This document shows positions 38,576 through 48,142 of a stretch of 64,000 nucleotides of DNA, one piece after another. Position 1 is the first letter of the stretch; every line of letters starts with the position of its first letter. This stretch comes from an uncultured Roseibium sp. (lineage in GTDB: Bacteria > Pseudomonadota > Alphaproteobacteria > Rhizobiales > Stappiaceae): NCBI RefSeq assembly GCF_963675985.1, contig NZ_OY780958.1:496001-560000 (forward strand), written 5' to 3'. The translations under genes and the position numbers were made by a program. The notes under the pieces were generated by a model that did not search any database, had not been told where the DNA came from, and saw only the letters and a program-made list of their open reading frames with translations.

Positions 38576-39133
38576 TTATCCCAGCCGCTTCATGAAATAG
38601 GCAAACGACATCATGCCTTCCGGCCAGGGGCCGCGGCCGCTTTCCAGGTTGATGTGGCCGGCTTCGCCGGCATCCTGGAAGGTGGCGCCCCAGTCTTTGG
38701 CGAAGCTTTCCGCCCGCTCATAAGCGCAGTGCGGATCGTTGCGGCTGGCGACCACATGCGCCGGAAACGGCAGCGGGGCATGGGGCAGGGGTACGAAGTT
38801 GCCGGTGTCGAAGGCCGGTTTCGGGGCGTCCCGTTCCAGATCGGTCAGGGCGACCAGAAAGGCGCCGCGGACCTTGTCCTTCGGCAGGGTGTGGGCCGCG
38901 TGGGCGATCAGGATGCAGCCGAGGGAATGACCCACCAGGACCACGGGGCGCGAGGTTTTCTCAAGGCGTTTTTCCAGTGCTTCTTGCCACACCGTGCGGA
39001 CCGGCTGGAACCAGTCTTTCTGTTCCACGACCCAGGCATTGGCCATCTTGGCCTGCCAGCGCATCATCCAGTGCCCGGAGGGCGTGTCGCCGTAGCCCGG
39101 GACGAGCAGGATATCGGTATCGGAAATTTTCAA
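38576..39133 (-). CDS. RBBP9/YdeN family alpha/beta hydrolase
   Basis: 185 residues. TDILLVPGYGDTPSGHWMMRW at the start, the nucleophile Ser in VLVGHSLGCILIAHAA, Asp in SRNDPHCAYERAESFA and His in AGHINLESGRGPWPEG make the catalytic triad of the serine-hydrolase RBBP9 family. Cytoplasmic; substrate unknown. It ends close to the preceding hypothetical gene (43 bases) and may share a transcript. Confidence 0.88.
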   Translation of the reverse strand: MKISDTDILLVPGYGDTPSGHWMMRWQAKMANAWVVEQKDWFQPVRTVWQEALEKRLEKTSRPVVLVGHSLGCILIAHAAHTLPKDKVRGAFLVALTDLERDAPKPAFDTGNFVPLPHAPLPFPAHVVASRNDPHCAYERAESFAKDWGATFQDAGEAGHINLESGRGPWPEGMMSFAYFMKRLG

Positions 39134-39269
39134 GGGACGAGCCGCTCCGTTTGTGTCTCCTGCTGTCTTTGCGCAAGTGGAAAAGGCGTGTCAACCGCGA
39201 GGAGCAGCGTTGTCGCCAACCCAAAAAGAATGGCGGCTTGAGACCGCCACCCCGGTAGGTGTTTTACGG

Positions 39270-39866
39270 CTAGTACGGCGACCGGCAGGCCTTGCGCGGT
39301 CCGTGATAGGGCTGGAACGTGTTGTCGTAAGCCCGATAGGACCGGTACTTGCGATGGCACCAGTTGTAATGCGCCTGGCTCAGGCCGCGGGGCCGGTAAT
39401 TGGGGTAGGAAGGGTAAGACGGGTAGTTGTAACCCGGGCCGATGATCGTGCCGAGAGTGAACGCCGCGAGCGGGAACCACCAGCCGTTATACCGGCGATA
39501 TCCGCGCCTCTGGTGCCGGTAGCCGCGGTGGCCGTTGTAATAAGCACGGCCGTTGTGCCTGTAAAACCCTCTGTTCGAGCGGTGATGCCTTTGGGAGCGA
39601 TCAATTCTTTGGGGGCGGTTCGTCCTCGGGGGAGGGTTTTGTCCGAGAAACTGCCTTTGGGACGGACGGTTGCCGTGGATTTGCGGCCCTTGGGTCCGGC
39701 GGTTGCCGAGGTATTGAACGGTTGTGACATTACCGCGGGCAGAACCGTCAACAATCGGGCTCGACTGCAAAAGCGGCAGGGCCTGCGCCGGGCCGGCAAA
39801 TCCGGTGCACGCGGTCGCAACGGCGAGACAGCCGGCAAAGCCGGTTTTCAGGATCTTTTGAAGCAT
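39270..39866 (-). CDS. BA14K family protein
   Basis: 198 residues with a signal peptide (LQKILKTGFAGCLAVATACTG), a central low-complexity region rich in Arg, Gly, Tyr and Asn (RGFYRHNGRAYYNGHRGYRH), a hydrophobic glycine-containing helix and the C-terminal BA14K signature HYNWCHRKYRSYRAYDNTF followed by GPRKACRSPY. BA14K proteins are immunoreactive surface or periplasmic lectin-like proteins of Brucella and relatives, unknown in function. AGGAGG precedes ATG 39866, which settles the start against a longer frame. Confidence 0.93.
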   Translation of the reverse strand: MLQKILKTGFAGCLAVATACTGFAGPAQALPLLQSSPIVDGSARGNVTTVQYLGNRRTQGPQIHGNRPSQRQFLGQNPPPRTNRPQRIDRSQRHHRSNRGFYRHNGRAYYNGHRGYRHQRRGYRRYNGWWFPLAAFTLGTIIGPGYNYPSYPSYPNYRPRGLSQAHYNWCHRKYRSYRAYDNTFQPYHGPRKACRSPY

Positions 39867-39966
39867 AACTGTCCTCCTGTCATGGGGCCCCACAGACCGA
39901 GCATTTAGAGGACATTGTTGTGGGAAATGAGGCACGCCTGTCTTTGACCTGGAACAAAAGCCTTGT

Positions 39967-40716
39967 TCAGGGCAGCGGACCGTAAAAGCCGGTGCGCAGC
40001 GGGCGGGCCCAGTCGGGCCGTCCGTTTAGCTCTGCCTCCCGGGCGGCCTTGCCCCAGTCATAAGGCACTATCTTCGCTCCAAATTGCCAGCCGGCTGCCG
40101 TCTTCGTCATCGTCGCATAACGCGCATGAGGACTGCCGGCCTCGGACTTGTGCGGGGTTGGAGCATCGTCGAAATAGCCTGGAAGGCCGACGCTGCCCGG
40201 ATTGAGAATGGTCTGTCCTGTGCCCGCTAGATGGATAAGCCGCGGGATGTGGGTGTGGCCGCAGCAGATGACGGGAGCGGTTTCGCCGTAAAGACGGGCC
40301 GTTATGTCATCGTCGTCGGCCATGCGGATGCCGTCGCCGTCGATCCGCTCGGTCAGGTAGGTGTTATCGTCCTCCGGCGTGCCGTGGCAAAGCAGGATGT
40401 CGTCGGTGAGACGGATGACGGGTGACAGACCTTCAAGCCATGTCAGGCTTTCCAGGGACAGATGGGCGTAGGTGAAACTGTCCGTGCGGTTTCCCGGCGG
40501 GATATTTCCGGCTGCCACCACCCGGTCATGGTTGCCGCGCACCGTCACCCAGCCGGTTTCGCGCAGGATCAGAGCCGTTTCTTCCGGCCACAGCGGACCG
40601 GAGACGCAATCGCCGAGGTTCACGACCCTGTCGGGCGCCTCGTGCCTCAGGTCGGCCAAAACCGCCTCAAGCGCGAGGGCATTCCCGTGAATATCGGCGA
40701 TCACGGCGATCTTCAT
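39967..40716 (-). CDS. Metallophosphoesterase (YfcE-like)
   Basis: 249 residues. Metal ligands are in MKIAVIADIHGNALAL (D8, H10), VVNLGDCVSG, VRGNHDRVV, LLCHGTPED and CCGHTHIPR. The protein is of the calcineurin-like phosphodiesterase group with a wide possible substrate range. Its ATG is four bases after purB, on the same strand, so purB and this gene are co-transcribed. Relation to purine metabolism is possible but not shown. Confidence 0.92.
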   Translation of the reverse strand: MKIAVIADIHGNALALEAVLADLRHEAPDRVVNLGDCVSGPLWPEETALILRETGWVTVRGNHDRVVAAGNIPPGNRTDSFTYAHLSLESLTWLEGLSPVIRLTDDILLCHGTPEDDNTYLTERIDGDGIRMADDDDITARLYGETAPVICCGHTHIPRLIHLAGTGQTILNPGSVGLPGYFDDAPTPHKSEAGSPHARYATMTKTAAGWQFGAKIVPYDWGKAAREAELNGRPDWARPLRTGFYGPLP

Positions 40717-40720
40717 GGGC

Positions 40721-42049
40721 TCAGCTTTCGCCGAAGACCCGCTTGAAGATCACGTCGACGTTCTTGGTGTGGTAGCCAAGGTCGAAGCGGTCGCGGATGT
40801 CGTCTTCCGACAGATACTTGCGCACGTCCGCGTCGTTCAGAAGCTCGCTCAGGAAGTCGACGCCGGCGGAGCCGGAAACCTGGTAGCTTTCCCAGACTTT
40901 CATGGCATTGCGCTGGACGAGACGGTACGCGTCCTCGCGCGAGCAGCCGGCCTGGGTCAGCGCCAGCAGGATGCGCTGGGAGTGCACAAGGCCGCCGAGA
41001 CGGTCCATGTTGCCGATCATGCGTTCCGGATAGACCAGCAGCTTGTCGATGACACCGGTGAGGCGGGCGAGGGCGAAGTCGAGGGTAACGGTCGTGTCCG
41101 GGCCGATCATGCGTTCCACGGAGGAGTGCGAGATATCGCGCTCGTGCCACAGCGCCACGTTTTCCATCGCCGGGGTCACCGCCATGCGGACCAGACGGGA
41201 CAAGCCGGTCAGGTTTTCCGTCAGCACCGGGTTGCGCTTGTGCGGCATCGCGGACGAGCCTTTCTGGCCGGGAGAGAAGTACTCTTCGGCTTCCAGAACC
41301 TCGGTGCGCTGCAGATGGCGGATTTCGACGGCGACGCGCTCGATCGACGAAGCGATCACGCCAAGGGTCGCGAAATACATGGCATGGCGGTCACGCGGGA
41401 TGACCTGGGTGGAAACCGGTTCCGCCGTCAGGCCCATCGCCTTGGCGACGTGTTCTTCCACACGCGGGTCGATGTTGGCAAAGGTGCCGACGGCGCCGGA
41501 AATAGCGCAGGTGGCAATTTCCTCGCGGGCATTCTGCAGGCGGGTGCGGCAGCGGTCGAATTCGGCATAGGCTTCGGCCATTTTCAGGCCGAAGGTGACC
41601 GGTTCGGCGTGGATGCCGTGAGAGCGGCCGATGGTGACCGTATCCTTGTGCTCGAAGGCCCGGCGCTTGATGGCGGCCAGCAGCGCGTCCATGTCGGCAA
41701 GCAGGATGTCGGTCGCCTTGACGAGCTGGACATTGAAACAGGTGTCGAGCACGTCGGAAGAGGTCATGCCCTGGTGAACGAAGCGGGCGTCCGGTCCGAC
41801 GATTTCCGCCAGATGTGTCAGGAAGGCGATGACGTCGTGCTTGGTTTCGCGCTCGATCTCGTCGATCCGGTCGATGTCGAAGGTGGCCGGACCGCCCTTG
41901 TCCCAGATGGTCTTGGCGGCCTCTTTCGGGATCACGCCCAGTTCGGCAAGTGCGTCGCAGGCATGCGCCTCGATTTCGAACCAGATGCGGAATTTGGATT
42001 CAGGCGACCAGATAGCGACCATGTCCGGCCGCGAGTAGCGCGGGATCAT
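40721..42049 (-). CDS. purB: Adenylosuccinate lyase
   Basis: 442 residues. The signature GSSAMPHKRNPVLTENLTGL, catalytic HGMTSSDVLDT-like region HQGMTSSDVLDTC, and GRSHGIHAEPVTFGLK identify the fumarase/aspartase superfamily member PurB. It removes fumarate from SAICAR and adenylosuccinate in purine and AMP synthesis. The C-terminal end YHTKNVDVIFKRVFGE is typical. It is minus-strand, upstream of purC in the same direction but with several genes between. Confidence 0.97.
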   Translation of the reverse strand: MIPRYSRPDMVAIWSPESKFRIWFEIEAHACDALAELGVIPKEAAKTIWDKGGPATFDIDRIDEIERETKHDVIAFLTHLAEIVGPDARFVHQGMTSSDVLDTCFNVQLVKATDILLADMDALLAAIKRRAFEHKDTVTIGRSHGIHAEPVTFGLKMAEAYAEFDRCRTRLQNAREEIATCAISGAVGTFANIDPRVEEHVAKAMGLTAEPVSTQVIPRDRHAMYFATLGVIASSIERVAVEIRHLQRTEVLEAEEYFSPGQKGSSAMPHKRNPVLTENLTGLSRLVRMAVTPAMENVALWHERDISHSSVERMIGPDTTVTLDFALARLTGVIDKLLVYPERMIGNMDRLGGLVHSQRILLALTQAGCSREDAYRLVQRNAMKVWESYQVSGSAGVDFLSELLNDADVRKYLSEDDIRDRFDLGYHTKNVDVIFKRVFGES

Positions 42050-42124
42050 CGAGCGTCCTCGTTTTGAGAAAATCTGGCTGCCGTTTACCAGACGCCTCGT
42101 GATCCCTCAATGGAGAGCCGTGAA

Positions 42125-42658
42125 TTATTGCCGTTTGCGCTCGATCGGGGACGTCGCGTAGTCCCAGGCGGCGGCGAGTGCAAGCGGCAAGCCCCAGGGG
42201 AGCAGAAGCATCGCGCTTTCGACCATGAAGATGTAGCCGGAACTCGCGCCGGTCATGAGCACTTCCACGACCCCGTGTATCGACAGGATGTTGTCATGGG
42301 ACGCGGCGTAGTAGCTGCGGAATTGCAGGAAATGGAAAAGGGCGGTCATGCCGACGGTGCCGGTAATCAGACCGAGAAACATGGCGGCGAAGCGCGCGCT
42401 CGGCTGCGGCCGGAAGCGACCGGCAACGGAGGCTAGAGTCCGGGCGAACAGGGCGCCGGCGAAAGACCCGAGGGCGAACAGGACGACGACGTCGATCGTT
42501 CGGCTGGTCACGCCCTGATAGGACAGGGCAAGCTGGATCGTGACGAGACCGGTGATCAGCAGCGACCAGATCATCGAGAAGCCGAGGGCCCTGATAGGGA
42601 GCCACTGGGTTCCCGCTCGGGTCTGGTTGCCGAATTTCAGTGAGGTCGAACTGACCAC
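42125..42658 (-). CDS. Membrane protein of unknown function
   Basis: 177 residues with about four membrane helices (FSMIWSLLITGLVTIQLALS, IDVVVLFALGSFAGALFA, FAAMFLGLITGTVGMTALFH, FMVESAMLLLPWGLPLAL). GTG 42658 is preferred with AG-rich upstream sequence; a TTG at 42700 would add 14 residues. No family was recognised. It lies upstream of purB on the same strand with 75 bases between and may share a transcript. Confidence 0.62.
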   Translation of the reverse strand: MVSSTSLKFGNQTRAGTQWLPIRALGFSMIWSLLITGLVTIQLALSYQGVTSRTIDVVVLFALGSFAGALFARTLASVAGRFRPQPSARFAAMFLGLITGTVGMTALFHFLQFRSYYAASHDNILSIHGVVEVLMTGASSGYIFMVESAMLLLPWGLPLALAAAWDYATSPIERKRQ

Positions 42659-42859
42659 GGTCTTTCTTTCTCTTGACGTTTGACCGGACCGTGCCAGCAA
42701 AAGATTGAGAAAGCCTTGGCATTACGTAACGCAAGATTTCTCAGAGCCTGTTTACGGGATGTTTGGGGCCGCCGTGTTTGAAGGAGGGCAAACCCGTTTT
42801 CTGAAGCCTGTGGGCTCCAACCGCTCAGGTCCTCCGATCTTCAAAAGGATATCGACTTT

Positions 42860-43204
42860 ATGACGTTCAAGATGACCGCTGCGGCGGGGAGCTTTCTACT
42901 GTCCATGATTGTTGGCCACGCGCAGGCGGCCGATGTCGATTTTACCCGTTTTCTGGCAACGCCCGCCGGGGCCTCGGGCATCGCCGCGGCCGTCGCCGGT
43001 CTGGGGCATTGCGATACGCCTCTGTCCTGGGGCTATGCCTATGACGAGTCGCTGGACAGGGAGAACACCGATCACCTGTTCGTGGCCTGCCAGTTCGATC
43101 CCGACTGGGAAGAGGGCGATGAGCTCTACGACAAGAGCGTCATTGCAAAATTCATGTTTCTCGAAGGCGAGCCGTCACTGGAAAGCCTGAGCTACCTGCC
43201 GTGA
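42860..43204 (+). CDS. Secreted protein of unknown function
   Basis: 114 residues with signal peptide MTFKMTAAAGSFLLSMIVGH then AQAADVD. The mature part has two cysteines (GHCDTPLS and VACQFDPDW) that may form a disulfide and an acidic stretch. AAAGGA precedes ATG. No family recognised. It is divergent from the membrane protein gene at 42658 and convergent with rpe. Confidence 0.7.
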   Translation: MTFKMTAAAGSFLLSMIVGHAQAADVDFTRFLATPAGASGIAAAVAGLGHCDTPLSWGYAYDESLDRENTDHLFVACQFDPDWEEGDELYDKSVIAKFMFLEGEPSLESLSYLP

Positions 43205-43275
43205 AACACATCTTCCGCCTCATGCCGGGAGCTGCCCGTGCATGAGGCGCGCACGGTTCGGATAGACGGTCGCGG

Positions 43276-43947
43276 TCAGGCCTCTTCCGCGGCCTTGCGG
43301 ATGGCGGAGATGTTGGTGGCGTAGCTTTCCACCGAGCCGCCCTTGAAAACGGCGGAGCCGGCGACGAGCACATTGGCACCGGCAGCGGAGACCAGTGGCG
43401 CGGTTTCCGGGGTGATGCCGCCGTCGATTTCGATGTCGATCGGCCGGTCGCCGATCATCGCCTTGATCCGGGCGGTCTTTTCCACCATGGCCTGAATGAA
43501 CTTCTGACCGCCGAACCCCGGGTTGACGGTCATGATCAGGATCAGGTCGAGCCGGTCGAGCACGTATTCCAGGACGGTTTCAGGCGTTGCCGGGTTGAGG
43601 GACACGCCCGCCTTCTTGCCGAGCGCACGGATCGCCTGAAGCGATCGGTCGAGATGGGTGGTTGCTTCGGCATGAACGGTGATGATGTCGGATCCGGCCT
43701 TGGCGAAGGCTTCCAGGTAGGGGTCGCACGGCTCGATCATCAGATGGGTGTCGAACACCTTGTCCGTATGCGGGCGCAGCGCCTTGATCACGTCCGGACC
43801 GAAGGTGATGTTGGGTACGAAATGGCCGTCCATCACATCCAGATGGATCCAGTCCGCGCCGGCCTCGACAACGTCGCGGACTTCCTGTCCGAGCTTGGAA
43901 AAGTCGGAGGCGAGGATCGAGGGGGCGATGGTGATTTGACGGGTCAT
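43276..43947 (-). CDS. rpe: Ribulose-phosphate 3-epimerase
   Basis: 223 residues of TIM barrel: APSILASDFSKLGQEVRDV, the metal site HLDVMDGHFVPNITFGPDVI, HLMIEPCDPYLEAFAKAG, MTVNPGFGGQKFI and IEIDGGITPETAPLV. It interconverts ribulose-5-P and xylulose-5-P in the pentose phosphate pathway. ATG 43947 has GGAG upstream; the longer frame does not. DUF2259 lies upstream on the same strand at 124 bases. Confidence 0.97.
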   Translation of the reverse strand: MTRQITIAPSILASDFSKLGQEVRDVVEAGADWIHLDVMDGHFVPNITFGPDVIKALRPHTDKVFDTHLMIEPCDPYLEAFAKAGSDIITVHAEATTHLDRSLQAIRALGKKAGVSLNPATPETVLEYVLDRLDLILIMTVNPGFGGQKFIQAMVEKTARIKAMIGDRPIDIEIDGGITPETAPLVSAAGANVLVAGSAVFKGGSVESYATNISAIRKAAEEA

Positions 43948-44071
43948 TTCCGGCTCCAGGAAAAGGCCGGGCGCCTGATCCGGCGCCCGTAGCAATTTGG
44001 CTCAGCCGGGCGGCTATCACGCTATCCCGGCAGGGGCAAGTGCCAGGCCCGGCGAGACGCCGGAGATCGGG

Positions 44072-44815
44072 TCAAAACCGGCCGGTTATCGCCAGATAAC
44101 GGCCGTCAGGGCCCTCAAAGCCATGGGTCTGCATGAGAATCAGGGCAACAAAGACCGGCGGTCCCGCATCCGGGTAACGCGTGATCACCCGTTCGATCCG
44201 GTAGGACAGCGGACAGCCTCGGCTGTCGGGAAGGTCCTTGTCATCGTTCAGGACCCTGGCCATTCCCCGGTAGAGCATGGTCAGCCGGAAACCCCTGGTC
44301 TGCGTGCCGTAGCTTGCGCATTTGTCCGAGGCCAGCGGGTATTCCTCGATGGAAAACTCCATCGGATCGTCAAATGCGGGGACAACATTGCGCGGATTGA
44401 CGACCATGAGATGTGGATCCGCACTCACTTCGGTCACCGGATTGGCGCCGACCGTCTGGCCGGGATAGTCAATGCCGTCCAGCAGGCCGGAATCGTGTGC
44501 GGCCTGGATCGAAACGTGTCTGGTGTCTCCAAGGATCGCGTCCTGATCGACGCCGTCGGGCACATTCTGTTCGACGAACTTGAAGGGAGAGGGCTTCACC
44601 CAGCTGTCCTTCTGGACGTCGATCACGAAGACTTCCGAATAGGGAAAACCGGATCCGTCCTGGATGCCGTATTGTTCGAATGCGAAACGTCTTCCGTCCT
44701 TGGAAAAGCCGATAATGTCGACATCGGCGAAATCGCCGGCCTGGACCGAAGACGCAAGGACAGCGGCCAGCAAGGCGCCGGAAACGACGGCGCAGGCCCG
44801 ACTGAAAATTCTCAT
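44072..44815 (-). CDS. DUF2259 secreted protein
   Basis: 247 residues with signal peptide (RIFSRACAVVSGALLAAVLA to VQAGD). The mature protein ADVDIIGFSKDGRRFAFEQY and SYRIERVITRYPDAGPPVFV fit the DUF2259 family, predicted secreted and of unknown function. AGGAG precedes ATG. It is upstream of rpe on the same strand, an association I recall in Rhizobiales. Confidence 0.85.
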   Translation of the reverse strand: MRIFSRACAVVSGALLAAVLASSVQAGDFADVDIIGFSKDGRRFAFEQYGIQDGSGFPYSEVFVIDVQKDSWVKPSPFKFVEQNVPDGVDQDAILGDTRHVSIQAAHDSGLLDGIDYPGQTVGANPVTEVSADPHLMVVNPRNVVPAFDDPMEFSIEEYPLASDKCASYGTQTRGFRLTMLYRGMARVLNDDKDLPDSRGCPLSYRIERVITRYPDAGPPVFVALILMQTHGFEGPDGRYLAITGRF

Positions 44816-44872
44816 AAATCAAACTCCTGTGTGCCCAGGACGGGCGCACGTTACGCATTATTTCCCGGAATG

Positions 44873-45838
44873 TCAGGTGGCTTTCTCAGCTTCGGTCTTC
44901 GAATACCATTGCCCGAACGGTTTGAGCATCAGCGGCAGCATGTAGATCGGCAACTGGCCGAGCGCGAACCAGAGCCAGGTGAATTCGGGAACCGTGCCGC
45001 CCAGGGCCGCAACCATCAGCCCCAGGTTCCGGTTGCCGGCGGAATGAGCGATCACGAAGGCATCCGCACGCGAGGCGGGCCGGAACACCAGCAGGGTGAG
45101 GCCGATCTGCGCAAAGGCGACGACGAAGGTGAGGCCCGCGATCGCGACGGTGTAGAGGGGCCGGTCCACGAAAGTGGCTGCCACGTTGTCCATGGCCGCG
45201 ACGGCGAAAAAGAACAGGATCAAGACGTTAAGCCCGTCGATCTGGGACTTGTAGCCGACGATCCGCGCCCGGCCGGTAACGAGGCGGATGAGCGAGGCGA
45301 CCAGGTACGCCCCGCCGAGCAGGAGGAACAGGCGCAGGGCAAGGTCCGGCGCGCTGATCGGCAGCACACCGTTCAGGATCAGGCCGCCCATCAGGGGGGC
45401 TGAGACAGGTGTCAGCAACACGCATGCGATCAGGACCGTGAGACTGAGGGCGCCGTCGAGGCCCATCAGATAGATGAAGGCTGGCGCGGACATGACGGAA
45501 GGGGCGGCGGTCACGATGAAGATGGCGAGCGTGAATTCCGGTCCGATGTCGGTCAGCCCGAAGACATGCAGAAGCAGTACGGCGATCGCTGGCAGTCCAA
45601 ACATCATCCAGGTCCCGGCGCCGACCAGAAGGACGGGACGTTTCAACCGGCTGCGGACGGCTACCGGATCGACCCGCAGGAAGGCGAGGACAAGCAGCAC
45701 GAAAACGGTATGGGAGAGCCATGGCCGGGCATAGGCGGACCAGGATGGCAGCGCCATCCCGACGAACAGGCTGGCCGCGACGGCCACGGTTCCGCGTCGT
45801 CCAAGCCATCCGAGGGCCGCCAGAGGCAGGTTCAGCAT
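44873..45838 (-). CDS. BASS-like sodium-dependent transporter
   Basis: 321 residues with about nine membrane helices. VAASLFVGMALPSWSAY and the helical pairs with LTPVSAPLMGGLI and HSAGNRNLGLMVAALGG (the last like the helix 9-10 substrate region of bile acid:Na+ symporters) suggest the BASS superfamily. The substrate is unknown. AAAGGA precedes ATG. It is divergent from the oxidoreductase/AEC operon with 116 bases between. Confidence 0.75.
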   Translation of the reverse strand: MLNLPLAALGWLGRRGTVAVAASLFVGMALPSWSAYARPWLSHTVFVLLVLAFLRVDPVAVRSRLKRPVLLVGAGTWMMFGLPAIAVLLLHVFGLTDIGPEFTLAIFIVTAAPSVMSAPAFIYLMGLDGALSLTVLIACVLLTPVSAPLMGGLILNGVLPISAPDLALRLFLLLGGAYLVASLIRLVTGRARIVGYKSQIDGLNVLILFFFAVAAMDNVAATFVDRPLYTVAIAGLTFVVAFAQIGLTLLVFRPASRADAFVIAHSAGNRNLGLMVAALGGTVPEFTWLWFALGQLPIYMLPLMLKPFGQWYSKTEAEKAT

Positions 45839-45954
45839 TAAGGGACCGTCCTTTGCGGGACCGGATCGAAAATCCTGGTCCCCATACTCAAAGTATATGG
45901 ATTTTATTGTTTTTAAGGTATGAGCGGAAAGGAAGAAAAATCCAAGAGGCGGTT

Positions 45955-47205
45955 TTGCATCAGGTCGATGTCATTGTGCTCGGTGCCGGGATTGCGGGTG
46001 TGTCAACTGCGGCTCATCTGCGCCAGCGCGGCCTTGATGTGGCCCTGATCGACCGGCGGCATCCGGGTGAGGAAACGTCTTTCGGCAATGCCGGCATTGT
46101 CCAGCGCAGCGGCTTCTGCCCGTTTCCGTTTCCGACCGATCCGGCGGTTCTGTTCGACATTGCGCTGAAACAGTCCACAGCCGTCACTTACGATTTCGCA
46201 ACCCTGATCCGCCTGGTTCCCTGGCTCTATCGCTATCGCCGTTTTTCCAATACGCCCCAGGCCGTGCAGGACTATGCCAAGGCCATGGCGCCGCTCAAGG
46301 CACTCGCCCCGGGCGAGCACAAGGCTCTGGCAAAATGGGCAAATGCGGAGCGCTTCTACCGCAAGAGCGGTTGGCTGCATGTCTACCGTTCGGCCAAAGG
46401 GGCCGCGGCCGGCGAAGTGGAGCGGCATTTCGCCCGGATCTACGGTGTGGAGTATCGGGAATACACCGGCGGGGACATCAATACCGTGGAGCCGGGCCTG
46501 ATCACCGATGGATTGTTCGGTGTCTACTGGCCGGAAAGCGAATCGGTGTCCAATCCGGCTGCGGTGACCGATGCCATCTGGCGCAGCTTCATTCAGGAGG
46601 GGGGACGGTTCTTCACCGGAAACGCCCTCGGGCTGGAGCGCAAGCGGAACGGCTGGCATCTGCGCGCGGAGCGCAGCGATATCAAGGCAAAACAGGTGGT
46701 GGTCGCCCTTGGCCCCTGGGCCGGCGATTTCCTGAAGAAAATGGGCGAAACCTATCCGCTTGCGGTCAAGCGCGGTTATCACTCCCATTTCCGTCCGGCC
46801 TCCGGCGCATCCCTGTCCCGGCCGGTCGTCGATGTGGAGCACGGCTTTGTCCTGACCCCGATGGAACGGGGGATCCGGTTGACGACGGGAGTCGAGTTTG
46901 CCGACCGCGATGCACCGCCATCGCAAGGGCTGATCAAGATGGCGCGCAAGCGGGCGGAGGAAATCTTTTCCCTTGGCCGCCAGATCGACAACGAACCCTG
47001 GCTCGGCAGCCGGCTCTGCCTGCCGGATTCCCTGCCCGTCGTCGGCGCCTCGCCGGAAAATCCGGGCGTTTGGTATAATTTCGGTCATGGGCATGAAGGG
47101 TTCACCCTGGGACCCGTGACGGCGCGGATCCTGGCGGAACTGATGACGGGCGCGAAGCCTTGCGCGGACGCAAGCCCGCTTTCGCCTCTGAGGTTCATTG
47201 CATGA
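45955..47205 (+). CDS. FAD-dependent amino acid oxidoreductase (DadA-like)
   Basis: 416 residues from TTG 45955. The N-terminal FAD-binding motif VIVLGAGIAGVSTAAHLRQR (GxGxxG), the ALGPWAGDFLKKMGE dinucleotide region, and C-terminal PDSLPVVGASPENPGVWYNF with GHGHEGFTLGPVTA are of the DAO/DadA family, which oxidises D-amino acids or amines. The start is a TTG with AGAGG before it; no in-frame ATG is near. Its stop overlaps the ATG of the transporter gene (ATGA), so enzyme and carrier are coupled; the carrier likely moves the substrate. Confidence 0.88.
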   Translation: MHQVDVIVLGAGIAGVSTAAHLRQRGLDVALIDRRHPGEETSFGNAGIVQRSGFCPFPFPTDPAVLFDIALKQSTAVTYDFATLIRLVPWLYRYRRFSNTPQAVQDYAKAMAPLKALAPGEHKALAKWANAERFYRKSGWLHVYRSAKGAAAGEVERHFARIYGVEYREYTGGDINTVEPGLITDGLFGVYWPESESVSNPAAVTDAIWRSFIQEGGRFFTGNALGLERKRNGWHLRAERSDIKAKQVVVALGPWAGDFLKKMGETYPLAVKRGYHSHFRPASGASLSRPVVDVEHGFVLTPMERGIRLTTGVEFADRDAPPSQGLIKMARKRAEEIFSLGRQIDNEPWLGSRLCLPDSLPVVGASPENPGVWYNFGHGHEGFTLGPVTARILAELMTGAKPCADASPLSPLRFIA

Positions 47206-48119
47206 GCCTGGTTCTGGCTGCGCTGCAGACCGCGATCCTTCCGGTCTTTGCAGCACTTGCGCTCGGTCTGGGGCTTGGCTGGCGCGGCGTTCTCACGCGG
47301 GCCGACGCCACCTCGATCAACAAGTTCGTCATTCTGGCAGCGCTTCCGGCTCTTCTGTTCGGCCTAGTGGCCCGGGCGCCGCTCGCCGAATTCGATCTCA
47401 AGATCGTTCTGATCTATTTCCTGAGCGAAGTCCTGATGTACGGGCTCGGCTTTGTTGTCGCCTGGCGTTTTTTCAAACGTCCGGTGCTGGAAGCCTTGCT
47501 GATCGGCATGGCGTGTTGTTTCGCCAACCATGTTTTCTTCGTCTTCCCCATCGCCCAGGAAGCCATTGGTCCGGAGGCGGCTCTGCCCGTTGCCGCGGTT
47601 ATGGCCATCGATGCGGTCGTGCTTTACGGCACGACAATCCTGCTTTTGGATGTGGTCAGTGTCGGCAGCGGGTCTCTGGTCAAGATTGCGAAACAGATCG
47701 GCAGCAATCCACTGATTATTTCCCTGGCCGCCGGTGTCCTGGTGAATTTCTCCGGATTGGAGCTCCATGCGGGACTGATCCAGTACGTCGATTTCGTCGG
47801 AGCCGCCACGGCCCCGTCAGCCTTGTTCGCGCTGGGCGTGATGCTGTCGGCGGTCCCGCTCAAACGGGTCGAAGGCGCCGTCGCAACGACCGCTCTCCTG
47901 AAGGTTCTGGTGCATCCGCTTGTCTATTTCGCGTTGGTGGGCCTTGCCGGCGGAAGCGACCCGATCTGGCAGAACTCCGTGCTTCTGGTCGCCGCCGGGC
48001 CTTGCGGCGCCATGCCGTTTGTTCTGGCATTGCGCTATGGCATCGATCCCACGGTCATCATGAAGGCCATCCTGCTGTCGACGGTCGCGTCCGTCTTCAC
48101 GCTTGCCTTTCTGCTGTGA
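47202..48119 (+). CDS. AEC family transporter (auxin efflux carrier-like)
   Basis: 305 residues with ten membrane helices in two inverted halves, typical of the AEC/MdcF family: ALQTAILPVFAALALGLGLG, NKFVILAALPALLFGLVARA and a second half ending PFVLALRYGIDPTVIMKAIL. AEC members move organic acids or amino acids. ATG 47202 overlaps the oxidoreductase stop. The pairing suggests uptake or export of the oxidoreductase's substrate or 2-oxo product. Confidence 0.88.
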   Translation: MSLVLAALQTAILPVFAALALGLGLGWRGVLTRADATSINKFVILAALPALLFGLVARAPLAEFDLKIVLIYFLSEVLMYGLGFVVAWRFFKRPVLEALLIGMACCFANHVFFVFPIAQEAIGPEAALPVAAVMAIDAVVLYGTTILLLDVVSVGSGSLVKIAKQIGSNPLIISLAAGVLVNFSGLELHAGLIQYVDFVGAATAPSALFALGVMLSAVPLKRVEGAVATTALLKVLVHPLVYFALVGLAGGSDPIWQNSVLLVAAGPCGAMPFVLALRYGIDPTVIMKAILLSTVASVFTLAFLL

Positions 48120-48142
48120 ACCGGTCGTCGCCCCGACTTTGC

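Noticed and set aside
40715..42067. 450-residue frame antisense to purB
   Set aside because: Mirror of the purB codon pattern; no start signal and no family resemblance.
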